This document shows, in pieces, positions 39,133-48,309 of a DNA stretch of 64,000 bases (positions within the stretch are counted from its first letter, which is position 1; every line of letters begins with the position of its first letter). Origin of the DNA: Actinomucor elegans (Eukaryota > Mucoromycota > Mucoromycetes > Mucorales > Mucoraceae); contig JAMSLZ010000007.1 in NCBI GenBank assembly GCA_026027325.1, positions 2,232,001 through 2,296,000 of the forward strand. The letters are read 5' to 3'. The position numbers and the translations under genes were made by a program. The notes under the pieces were generated by a model, which ran no database searches, was not told where the DNA came from, and saw only the letters and a program-made list of their open reading frames with translations.

Positions 39133-41990
39133 ATGATACTTCAGCATAGAGTGGCTAATGCACCACACGAAGCGCTACCTTATACAGTTTATAGCCATTC
39201 TTCTTATTCTGGCCCTTACCATCCCCGAAATGTTTGCATCAACGATCCCACTGAACAATCTTCGCGTTGGTCTTCGGGATCTCACGATCAATCGCAATAC
39301 ATTACACTTAAATTAGAAAAACCTGCTGTTGTGTGTAAGGCATGTTTTACTGGGTAGAGAACAGTTGGATTGATCTTGTTTTCTATTGCAGGCGAAATTC
39401 TGTTTGGCAAGTTTCATCGAAGTCGGTTCATGGTTGTATTTTTATGTATTACTGTATCTAAAATGGAATCATAATAGGCCATGTATGTAATTTAAAGGAG
39501 TTCAAGGTATTTGGTGGATTAGATCTTCACGATATGAAAGAACTGTTACATACAGGTAAGAAAAGATAGAAAAAATGCAATTGGGCAACTCATCACTGGT
39601 GAACTAGGCTTGACAGATGATAATAAAGCAGAAACTTTTGATATCCGATACACTTACAATGATCTCGTAAAGTCATATAAATCGTACAGATAGCATAGAT
39701 AGATAACCATATTATAGATATTCCCTATTCAATATGTTAAAATATGCCCAATTGCTACATTCGGTGCCAATTTCAACTATAGTATCTGGTATATTGAGCT
39801 GAAAGGTATTAAAGATGAAGCATTGATGTCTCAAGTGTATGATGCCTTCAACAGCGTAAAGTATCTATTAAGCAGTACATTTGTCATTTAACCGACTAAA
39901 TGTATACCTTAGTACAAGGAAATGGAAACAATTCGCCTCTGTTTAAAGCATTTTCGACAAAAAAACATGATGGATGTCTATGCAACACTGAAGAAAAAGA
40001 CAAGCGTTCAACTTGAGCATCCTATACTTACTCGATTACATCAAACATTGGTATTGGATGGTGATTTTGATGCTGCTGAATCCATTATTGAAGAAGCAGA
40101 CAACCAACATGGCGTGTTTCAACCTTATGTGCAGGATGCAAGATATTTATCAACCTGGCAGAGAATAGACGCAACAAATGATGGTAAATAGAAAGGGACT
40201 ACTGTAAGACAGGATACTAATCCATTTTTTTTCTACTAGACGGAGATTCACCTTGCGCGCGCGGTGGTCATCAATTATGTTTGGATGCTCATAGCGAAAA
40301 GATATATTTATTTGGCGGTTGGGATGGCAAAAGAGAGCTATCGGATTTCTGGTGTTATCAGATCAAAGAAAAAAGATGGAAGCTACTAAGTCAAGATACA
40401 AGCAAGTAAGTCGGTCACATTTTAAAGAAATTATCAATCATACTTATAATTATAAGGCAAGGTGGACCTTGCCCAATATCTTGCCACACAATGTGTTTTG
40501 ATCCCATTAGAAAATCTATCTATGTATTAGGTAGATACATTGAATCAAAGCCAACAGCTACCGTCAGTACAGAACCAAAACCGATTCATGAATCAGAATT
40601 TTATCAATACTTTACTGAACTGGATCGTTGGATTAAGATCAGCGAAAATACAGAGGTACTAATATCAACAAGACCATTGATTTCACTTCAAATGATTGAT
40701 AGTTATATAGATTGACGGCGGTCCTCCCCTTTTGTTTGACCATCAAATGTGCGTTGATCCAGTTAGTCGCACTCTTTTCGTCTTGGGTGGCCGTATCGTA
40801 TCCAACGAAACAGCAAATTCGCCCCATACATATAGCGGATTCTATGCCTATAACATGGACGAATGTTCTTGGCGTATACTGCGTCACGATATTGCTGCAC
40901 CCACTGCTTCTACCGCCACCTCCAATACTACGCCAGCTACTCAGCTTTTAGCTGTAAATGATATTCCCATTGGTCGCCGTCGATCCAGCAATGGTTCCTA
41001 TGTTTTCCCGCAACACCAAGACTCTACCACAACCATCAAATCACGCGCAGGCCACGCTCTTCTTCTCGACTCCACTCATCGTCATCTTTATATTTTTGGT
41101 GGCCAACGCTTTAGAGAATCCCTCACTGATTTATTGTGCTATCACTTGGATACGGGTACGTTGCAAGAGATTGCTCAAGATTTTGTGGGTAATCAGGCGG
41201 CTGACGAAGTAGCTTATACACAACGTGCTGCTATTGATACTACACGTCAAGAATTAATCATAACGCTGGGCTATCTATGTAACAACAATAATGCTACTAT
41301 GACAAGAACATGTGGTTGGGTATACCGCATACAGCAAAATACATGGGAAAAGGTGTTTGAGTTGGGTCATAATGGGCCTTGTGCAAGGTATACACATCAA
41401 TGGGTATTCAACCCAAGGTCAAACTCGCATTACATGTTTGGTGGAAATCCTGGAGATACCATAACAACGACAAAGCGATTAGATGATTTATGGGAGCTCA
41501 AGCTACAAAGGTAAGCTTTTGTTGATCATTCTGACTCTAGATTAACCGCATGTTTATATAGGCCTGATACTACACAGATAGTGAGAAAATGCAAATACTT
41601 GTTGAGATCAAGAAGATTATTGGAATTATGTAAACTTGCTGATGATAATGATAGTACGAGTAAAGGCGTGAGCCAAGCTACTCAACGAGCATTATATTAT
41701 TTAAGAAACTATATGGATCCAATCATAGATCAAGAAAATGAACAAGAGATAAAAGAGTTTAGACGCTTAAGTACTCATGTATGTCTTTGCTTGGATGCAG
41801 TAGATAAGCATCAACAATCAAAAGAACTAGGTAGATGGAATGGCATATATAGAAAAGGCTTTTGTTTCTAACTGTCTCTGTAGATTCTTTCTCGGAGCGT
41901 ACTAACGTATTTCAAGCTTTACTGGCATTCTTTCCGGACCATATGAAAGAGCCTGAAGGTACATTGATTGATGCTGTTAAAATTACATGA
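39133..41990 (+). CDS. MKLN1: Muskelin (discoidin, LisH/CTLH, kelch repeats)
   Basis: Exons 39133-39334, 39392-39421 (30 nt), 39478-39555, 39608-39666, 39718-39855, 39913-40183, 40240-40405, 40457-40655, 40711-41510, 41562-41830 and 41884-41990; 772 aa. The N-terminal discoidin-like domain (SGPYHPRNVCINDPTEQSSRWSS, KLEKPAVV, HVCNLKEFKVFGG, FNYSIWYIELKG) is followed by a LisH/CTLH region (EMETIRLCLKHFRQKN, LEHPILTRLHQTLVLDGDFDAAE). Six or so kelch blades follow (RGGHQLCLD, YLFGGWDGKRELSDFW, FDHQMCVD, YIFGGQRF, YMFGGNPGD). The C-terminus (SERTNVFQALLAFFPDHMKEPEGTLID) matches the animal protein end. Muskelin is a substrate-recruiting part of the CTLH/GID ubiquitin ligase. The donor of exon 2 (GTCGGT) is weak but is the only one that keeps frame. 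Confidence 0.92.
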
Positions 41991-42087
41991 AATATCCTTA
42001 CGAAATAATAAAAGACGAACACTAGCTATCCTCGGATTGCATGTAATCATCGTTTTTCTCTGTGAATAGACCAACAAGTACTGATAA

Positions 42088-42192
42088 TGTTGTGTTGGCA
42101 CAGTGAAATAATAAAGAAGACTAAAAAGAGTACTTTTTGAGACTGTGCTTTATTATCAAAGATAAATATGAAGATGAAGATTCTATAACTAT
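42088..42192 (+). mobile_element. Truncated LTR, family 4
   Basis: 105 bp matching the start of the LTR at 59646-59954 (TGTTGTGTTGGCACAG...), cut off where the family-3 LTR begins. It lies 97 bp downstream of the muskelin stop codon and may contribute its 3' end. Confidence 0.7.
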
Positions 42193-42425
42193 TGCGGTAA
42201 AATTAAGATAAAAGCAGGTAATAAAGTCGATTGTAACTTGGTTATAGTTTATTCAACTTAAATTGATTCATTCTTTCTAACTAGTTTTTCTAGCTTGTAT
42301 TTATACTCGTTGGATTGTGACTGAAGGAGTATTTACTTGTGTTCATATAAAAAGTATAAGAAGGATATATCGCTGTTTAAGGACTGTATCGCTTTAGTAT
42401 GTATGTGCTACAGCTAGGGAGCACA
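42193..42425 (-). mobile_element. LTR relic, family 3
   Basis: Inverted relative of 31719-31971. On the minus strand it runs TGTGCTCCCTAGC to TTTTACCGCA. It interrupts the family-4 LTR. No target duplication seen. Confidence 0.6.
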
Positions 42426-42508
42426 GGCCTCTAGTCTGTCTGTACTTTAATTACGTGGCTATTTCAACACAGCTGTAACTCTTCTACATTAAAATATACA
42501 TATACGCT

Positions 42509-42940
42509 TGTCATGTGCAGAGATATATGTTTTATAGTCGATTCCAATAAACGTGTACAAAAGATTATATATGAGATAAAAGATGCTCTTTATTATTCTT
42601 GTGGTGAAATCCACATATAACATTCTGCATTATATTAAAAAGACAGGATTCATTTAATAACTATCCATCAAAAGAGGGAGTTTTGAATCACCGCTGAAAA
42701 TACAATTAATGAAGAATGAACATAGATTAAAAAGACCTTTGATTGTTACTAAGAGACCATTTTTTTGGAAGTATAAATACAAGAGATACAAGCTAGATAG
42801 AAAAAACTTAACTCACTTTGAATCAATAAAACCCCATAAAACGGTTCTAACTGATTCACTCGCTTTTTATTCAATTTTTACCGCAATTGATATTTATACT
42901 AATTAAAAAGGTTACACATCAAGACCGTGTGTACCTGACA
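42509..42940 (-). mobile_element. Short LTR (about 154 bp type, family 2) split by a family-1 LTR
   Basis: On the minus strand TGTCAGGTACACACGG ... GCACATGACA with a TATAAATA box. It equals 59052-59205 except that a family-1 LTR (42601-42885) sits inside and 8 bp of the original are missing at the junction. It lies 42 bp from the 3' end of tRNA-Leu copy 2. Confidence 0.65.
42601..42885 (+). mobile_element. Solo LTR, family 1
   Basis: 285 bp, TGTGGTGAAATCC ... TTTTTACCGCA, nearly identical to the copies at 47169 and 51251. The flanks ATTCT and ATTGA do not match, so there is no intact target duplication; a small deletion occurred with or after insertion. Confidence 0.88.
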
Positions 42941-42980
42941 CTTGTGATTACATAAGCAATGTTTTTAAGACAACGAAAAA

Positions 42981-44015
42981 AGTGAAAAGAGTGGGATTTG
43001 AACCCACGCCTCCGAAGAGATCACGACCTTAACGTGACGCCTTAGACCAACTCGGCCATCTTTCCATATATTTTTGTTGCATGTTGCATTTGGTTATTAC
43101 CGCTTTTTCATTCACAATTTCGAAATGCCAAGTAACAAGTATAGTCAAGAATTTGATACATATTGAAGAAAATTACAAGGAATTGCTCCATTTTTGTTTG
43201 AAGTCTCTAGCATATCTCTAGCTCGAGATTTTTGCATTTTAGTTTTCAGCCAATGAAGGACGTTCGTTATCTCCGCTCTCAGCCAATGAAATTGCGTTCG
43301 CTCCTTTGGCTGTATACTCAAGATCTCTCTGGAATAAGCAAGGTTTCAAGTTACTATCTCTCTTGGCCTGGTCTCAAACCTTTGTATTTTTCTGACACAT
43401 TTTCCCTTTTATATATATTTTCTTATTATATTTGTTATTCCCTTTACTTTTAGTATTATATTCCCTTCATTCAGTTTTTCTTTTGTACATTTCACTCATT
43501 TCACTCATTTCATTCACATTGTGAATCTTTATTTTCCCTTTTCTTTTATTCGATGTCCTTTTTGCCATTTTTCCCGTCTTTTCCTTTTTCCCCTTTTGTA
43601 TATATTATCGTAGATCCATTCAATGTCTCGGTCCCTCGAATTTGACATTTGATCTAGTGTTACACCTAGATTCTTATTGTTCTCGAGTGATCGCAGATCA
43701 AATGCATTGACTCTGGATAGTTACTCGGTGCTCTGCTGCAGAAGATGAATGTTTTACGCTGGTTATGTTTCTGATGCTTCAGTATTCACAATCTAATGGT
43801 CTTTAGATTGGTGATTGTATATGTTGTGATTAGAAGCCAGTTATTGAAGTTGCTGATGGTTTATCCGGTTGTACTTGTAGAATGTTAAGTTATGTAGTAG
43901 AAGTAGAAGGCAGATTGATGTCTATATAAGATAGATCAATCGTGCCTGTCAATAAACGATAATTCAATTTTTGGGTCTTTCTTCCCTTACTTTATCACTT
44001 TTTCTTTTACTTGCT
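42981..44015. repeat. Segmental duplication, copy B
   Basis: 1035 bp matching 29236-30894 without its two LTR inserts, so it preserves both empty sites. A third fragment of the same repeat (about 47 bp, GTTGCATGTTGCATTTGG...) recurs at 44174-44220, right against the CACTA element's left end. Confidence 0.85.
42983..43065 (-). tRNA. tRNA-Leu (AAG), copy 2
   Basis: Same 83-nt sequence as copy 1, anticodon AAG, long variable arm. Its upstream flank CAAAAATATATGG is uninterrupted: the empty target site for the Ty3-type LTRs found at copies 1 and 3. Confidence 0.95.
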
Positions 44016-44220
44016 TTATTGTCTTTTAAAGCGAACACACCTAAAGCCCTTTCTGGATCTGTTCGATATATATAATAATAGTCTTTACAGTCTTCTATTA
44101 CGCAATTATATATATATTGTTTACTCTCTCTATTCAAGGTAAACATAAAAGAACATAGCCACAATATCATTTTTGTTGCATGTTGCATTTGGTTATTACC
44201 GCTTTTTCATTCACAATTTC
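44016..44220. other. Spacer before the CACTA element
   Basis: AT-rich, no gene. The last 47 bp repeat the start of the duplicated segment (43075-43121). Confidence 0.5.
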
Positions 44221-44234
44221 CACTGCAAATAATT
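44221..44234. repeat. Left terminal inverted repeat of CACTA element
   Basis: CACTGCAAATAATT, the exact inverse of 52978-52991; starts with CACTG as expected for the superfamily. Confidence 0.85.
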
Positions 44235-44260
44235 GATCACGAACATCATCACGAATTTGG

Positions 44261-44460
44261 CCCGAGTTTTATGGTGTTCGGGGTAATGGTCGTGATCACG
44301 AATATAGGGTAAATAGCTGGACGGAGTTCGGGGTGGCCCGATGTTTGCATAGAACATCGGGGACAATCTCTCTACGCTTTTTTAGCAGGCAATTATGCCC
44401 TAAGCTTGCACGAACTCGGTAGGTTCTTATTACACTGTTAGCAGGCAATTGCTCCCCGAG
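44261..44460. repeat. Left subterminal repeats of CACTA element
   Basis: Repeated CCCGAG / TTCGGGG-type motifs at about 44261, 44277, 44326, 44355, 44412 and 44452 in both orientations, plus two copies of AGCAGGCAATT (about 44384 and 44439). Such clusters bind the transposase or its partner in known CACTA elements; binding here is inferred. Confidence 0.6.
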
Positions 44461-44820
44461 TTTCAGCATATAAATTGGCATTCTATCCAATAGTTTCTTA
44501 GAATTTAGACGCTTTACACGCTTAATTATTGGTCTAAACTGATGGTATGTACTGCTTTCAATTGGTTTATATTATATCTTTTTTATTGTTATGTTTATAC
44601 TTCATTGGCCCATATATCATTATAAATAAGTTTTGTAATTTTTCAATTGGTTTTTATTTTAATCAAATTGAATGTTCATTTGCTCGATTCAAATCAAATA
44701 GAACTATAATTATCGCTATTATAAGCGCAGAACTATAGCAATATAGACTCGTATATATAGCAAAATTTGATACTACACTATTTGCTAGCGTTTCCAGATA
44801 TCAAGCTTCAGTATACTCAC

Positions 44821-45440
44821 CTTGAGATCGAGGGAAAAGAGAGAGCAGCAGCCAGCCAAGTCATTTTTACATATTCTAGTTAATAAACAAACGTTAGTAA
44901 TAAGCATTGAACACAAATATTCAATCTAATTACCTTAATAAATGCGATTTGAGACTAATCGTCAGCCATGATCGAATAAGTACGCGAATTAAAACTAATG
45001 AAAGAATGGAATTAATAAAGAGTTGGGAAGATTGTTCAGTTTTAGTTTATAACTTACATTGATTAGAGGGAAAAGCTAATAGTATTCAGCCTAAAAGTTG
45101 TATGTTAGATAATGTCAAAAAAAAAAAAAAGGATCTGTTAAGCATACCTTGAAATTACGACACCAAATAGACATGACTAGTCCAATACAAGGTCGAAACT
45201 AAGAACACATTGAATGGAAGAATGCTAGAAGATAGTCAGGAATACATAATTTCAACTTCAAAGTAGTAAGTTAATTTACCTTGCGCAGTAGTAAATGTGT
45301 TCGTTATTCTGCTTCTAATGGAAAAATGTTAGTGTTAATTCATTTAAATCGTAGAGTACAATACCATGTTTAGCTTTGCTATCTATAAATGTATTGTTAC
45401 AGTAGTAGCCTTTGACATTCATCATTAAGATATCTAAGTT
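44821..45440 (-). ncRNA. Candidate spliced noncoding transcript inside the CACTA element
   Basis: A regular series of exon-like blocks on the minus strand: about 45434-45365, 45314-45280, 45224-45148, 45090-45058, 44994-44934 and 44875-44821. Each ends at AAG/GTAAAT, AAG/GTATGC, GTAAGT, AAG/GTAATT or AAG/GTGAGT, and each next block begins after CTAG, TTAG or ATTAG. Introns are 50-63 bp, the normal size in this genome, one with a CACTAAC branch site. No frame stays open: the 77-nt block has stops in all three. Either a spliced RNA or a decayed second transposon gene. Edges of the first block are approximate. Confidence 0.45.
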
Positions 45441-45821
45441 AAAAAAAACCAGTTAGAAAAAAAGGGTTGTTTTTATGCAGCAAGAATAGTTTAGAATCAC
45501 CAGATATATGAGTCTTGAAAAGGTCAACAGGGTTTTTGAACAAATGCATTGGCATATACTAGGATAGAACAATTATCGTCCAGAAGATTAAAGGTTGAAG
45601 TGAAAGAATACGCAGCAGAAGAAGATAGAAAAGAAGCTAAAAAAATTTTTTTTTTATTACTACGCATACTTATTACCTTCGCGTTTACTACGCACATTTA
45701 TTATGTCCGCAATACCATTAAACCAATGAAAGGAAGCTGCCAAATAACTATTTAATGCTGTAAGCCGTAGCAACTTCCTTAACCCATCTTTATTACAAAC
45801 CTTTTATTTGAAAAACAAAAA

Positions 45822-46999
45822 ATGTCCAACAATAAACGGTATCCCCAATGTCCTGAGCGTTGCTTCTTCTACTCGTAGAACTATATCTCCTAGATATAGA
45901 AACAGAAATTCATCTATTGAGGATGAATTGATAGTTCTTCAGGAACGACTTGCTCAAGTCGAAAAAAATGGTCAACGCACTGAAGAACTATTGAAGAAAC
46001 AAATCGAGCTTAATCAAGCATACGAAGAGAAGCTTACTATTCTTCAAGCCAATTACTGCAGCACCAACAAGAGTAATAAGAAAAGTAGTCGAAGACCATC
46101 CTTCCATGGCTGCCAGAAAGATCTAAATGCTCTGACGGTAAATCACTATAATATGTTAATAAATGCATCACCATACAAATGTATTAACGTTTGTTTCACA
46201 ATACTGTATACATAGTCGCGCCTTCGAACAATTGAAACCTCTATAATCAATGACAGAAAGTTGAATTGGAATGTAAACGGCTCGTTAAAGGGTGATGAAA
46301 CGAATCATCGTCTTTTGATTGCCATGGAGAACAAAGCAATGGATGATCTGTTGATCAACAAAGCAGTTGTGGGCTGCAATTGGGATCTTCATCAAAAGAA
46401 GCAATTTATCGAGGATTATTATAGAAAGAGACTGGAGTTTGCCAAGAAGAAGGCAAATAATGAAAAAGCTGGCCCAGAAGTAAAAGATGCAAAGAAAAAG
46501 GCAAATGCGTACAAGTCTAGAAAAGATAGAGTAAGCTTAATTGATTGATATCATTTGAAATCAGACTTAACCATTTAATACTAATAGCTAAAAAGAAATC
46601 GTACTACTGCCTTTAACATGCATCAAAATCATTTTGGGCTGAATGGCTTTAATATTAACGACTGCCAGATCTTGCTTCAAGCTGCCTGTATGTCTGATGA
46701 AGAAGATAATGATGGTGATCGAAAGACCATCAGACGCATTCGTCCTTGTTGGAGATCACAAAAGGTAAATATGCGTAAATTATAAACTATCTGATAGATA
46801 CTTATCTTGTATAATATATGTCTAGGCTGACGAGTTCTATGATCTTTGCGACCGTCTGTTTGCCTCAAATCGTCAATCAGAGACGGAGAGTAAGCCTCGT
46901 CTCCCTATTCGCAGCACGGAAGATTCATTAAACCAAAAAATCTTCAAAAAGCTTCCAACATGGGCTGTTGATCCAAGCTATAAAAATAATACCAATTAG
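45822..46999 (+). CDS. Unknown protein carried by the CACTA element
   Basis: Exons 45822-45838 (17 nt), 45879-46137, 46216-46530, 46588-46764 and 46826-46999; 313 aa. The start is uncertain: the first ATG needs a 40-bp first intron (GTATCC...GTAG), otherwise the frame has no ATG. Residues about 20-60 predict a coiled coil (ELIVLQERLAQVEKNGQRTEELLKKQIEL), followed by Lys-rich stretches. The C-terminal third contains MSDEEDNDGDRKTIRRIRPCWRSQKADEFYDLCDRLF and ends with a WAVDPSY motif. The MSDEE...RP-W-RS...P-W-V pattern recalls unnamed proteins repeated in mushroom genomes, from memory only. Convergent with the transposase and inside the inverted repeats, so it may be the element's accessory gene. 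Confidence 0.65.
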
Positions 47000-47168
47000 A
47001 TATAAATAAAAAATGCCCATAATACTTATCATCTCACCTTGTGTTTCACTAAAAATGTATCCATAAATCCATCATCAAATAATCATTGCATTATCTAATT
47101 TATTAAAAAACCTTTCGAGGCAGAAAAAGAACGATGTTGATATTAGTCAAATATTCCATCTTCATGTG

Positions 47169-47453
47169 TGTGGTGAAATCCACATATAACATTCTACATT
47201 ATATTAAAAAGACGGGATTCATTTAATAACTATCCATCAAAAGAGGGAGTTTTGAATCACCGCTGAAAATACAATTAATGAAGAATGAACATAGATTAAA
47301 AAGACCTTTGATTGTTACTAAGAGACCATTTCTTTGGAAGTATAAATACAAGAGATACAAGCTAGATAGAAAAACTTAACTCACTTTGAATCAATAAAAC
47401 CCCATAAAACGGTTCCAACTGATTCACTCGCTTTTTATTCAATTTTTACCGCA
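47169..47453 (+). mobile_element. Solo LTR, family 1, in the transposase 3' end
   Basis: 285 bp with exact 5-bp target duplication ATGTG (47164-47168 and 47454-47458). It interrupts the C-terminal transposase frame. Confidence 0.93.
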
Positions 47454-48187
47454 ATGTGAATACCCGAGTAAAGTTTGTGTACTGGCAATATACAGTCTTG
47501 AGACATGTCTTCAAACTTATTTTGCCAACAGGATACGTTATTACCATTGTATGATGACAAGTCTTCTGTACCTGGATTTGGATACTTGAACCACCGTACA
47601 AAAGCAAACATATGGTCTAACAATCCATTTTCTTCGCCTTCCTCAACACTTTCGACTTCTTGAGTATGTTGAAAAAAGAATTGAATCTGACCAGGTCGAA
47701 GCTCCAACACGCCATTGTCATTGTAATGGTAGGCACAGAAATATGTATTTTTGTTTCTATTTGCTTCTGCAGAGTAATATTTGTATCCAAGAATTTGTAT
47801 ACGATCAAACCGTTTGATGGTATTTTTGACCGTTATTTCGTTATATTCTATCATGTCGTCGTCTCGTTTCAAAAGAAAGCCATAAACATCACAGTAGTAT
47901 TCAACAAGACAACTATATTCATCCAGTGTCTGTCCTTGCTCGATTATCTTGTTTAAATTAGTGGAATTGCTGCATGACCAACGAATGGAGTTCAAGCTGA
48001 ACTGCGGTAAAGGCTCCAAGCCACTGCAGTACTCGTTATCATTAGTTGGTGCTTCAGAATACTTCATACACTGAAATAATTCTTCTGATGGTTCAATCGA
48101 AACAGATTCAAGAGAATCAACTGCATTGCTGAGATTTAAGAAAAGCCTTTTGATTTCTTGGTAAGAGTTGTTGTTAACGTTATTCAT
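47435..48187 (-). pseudogene. C-terminal part of the Tnp2-type transposase, cut by an LTR
   Basis: A 250-aa frame from an ATG at 48187. It is rich in N and E and resembles the C-terminal region of fungal Tnp2 proteins: QIQFFFQHT, FAFVRWFKYPNPGTED, and LPVHKLYSGIHI near the end. The native frame runs to the family-1 LTR edge at 47454; the last six codons and the stop are LTR sequence. Beyond the LTR the original frame resumes for about 15 codons and contains LPRK before a stop, so only the tail was lost. It may once have been joined to the upstream transposase exon by an intron ending after the T9A10 palindrome at 48201-48219, but no donor in the right phase was found. Confidence 0.6.
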
Positions 48188-48200
48188 AATGTTATATAGC

Positions 48201-48219
48201 TTTTTTTTTAAAAAAAAAA
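48201..48219. repeat. T9A10 palindrome between transposase segments
   Basis: Same structure as the intronic palindromes of the chitin synthase gene. On the minus strand it ends in AAG just before the C-terminal transposase frame, like an intron end. Confidence 0.65.
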
Positions 48220-48309
48220 GAGAGAAGGAGAGAGAAAGAAAGAAAATGCTTTTGGCAGAATATATATCAAATTAGTACAAGAATACACTTGTGACTTAAA
48301 TTATTTATT

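Noticed and set aside
47435..48187. Independent host gene of 250 aa
   Set aside because: Inside the CACTA element, downstream of the transposase, with Tnp2 C-terminal-like motifs; its end is LTR sequence.
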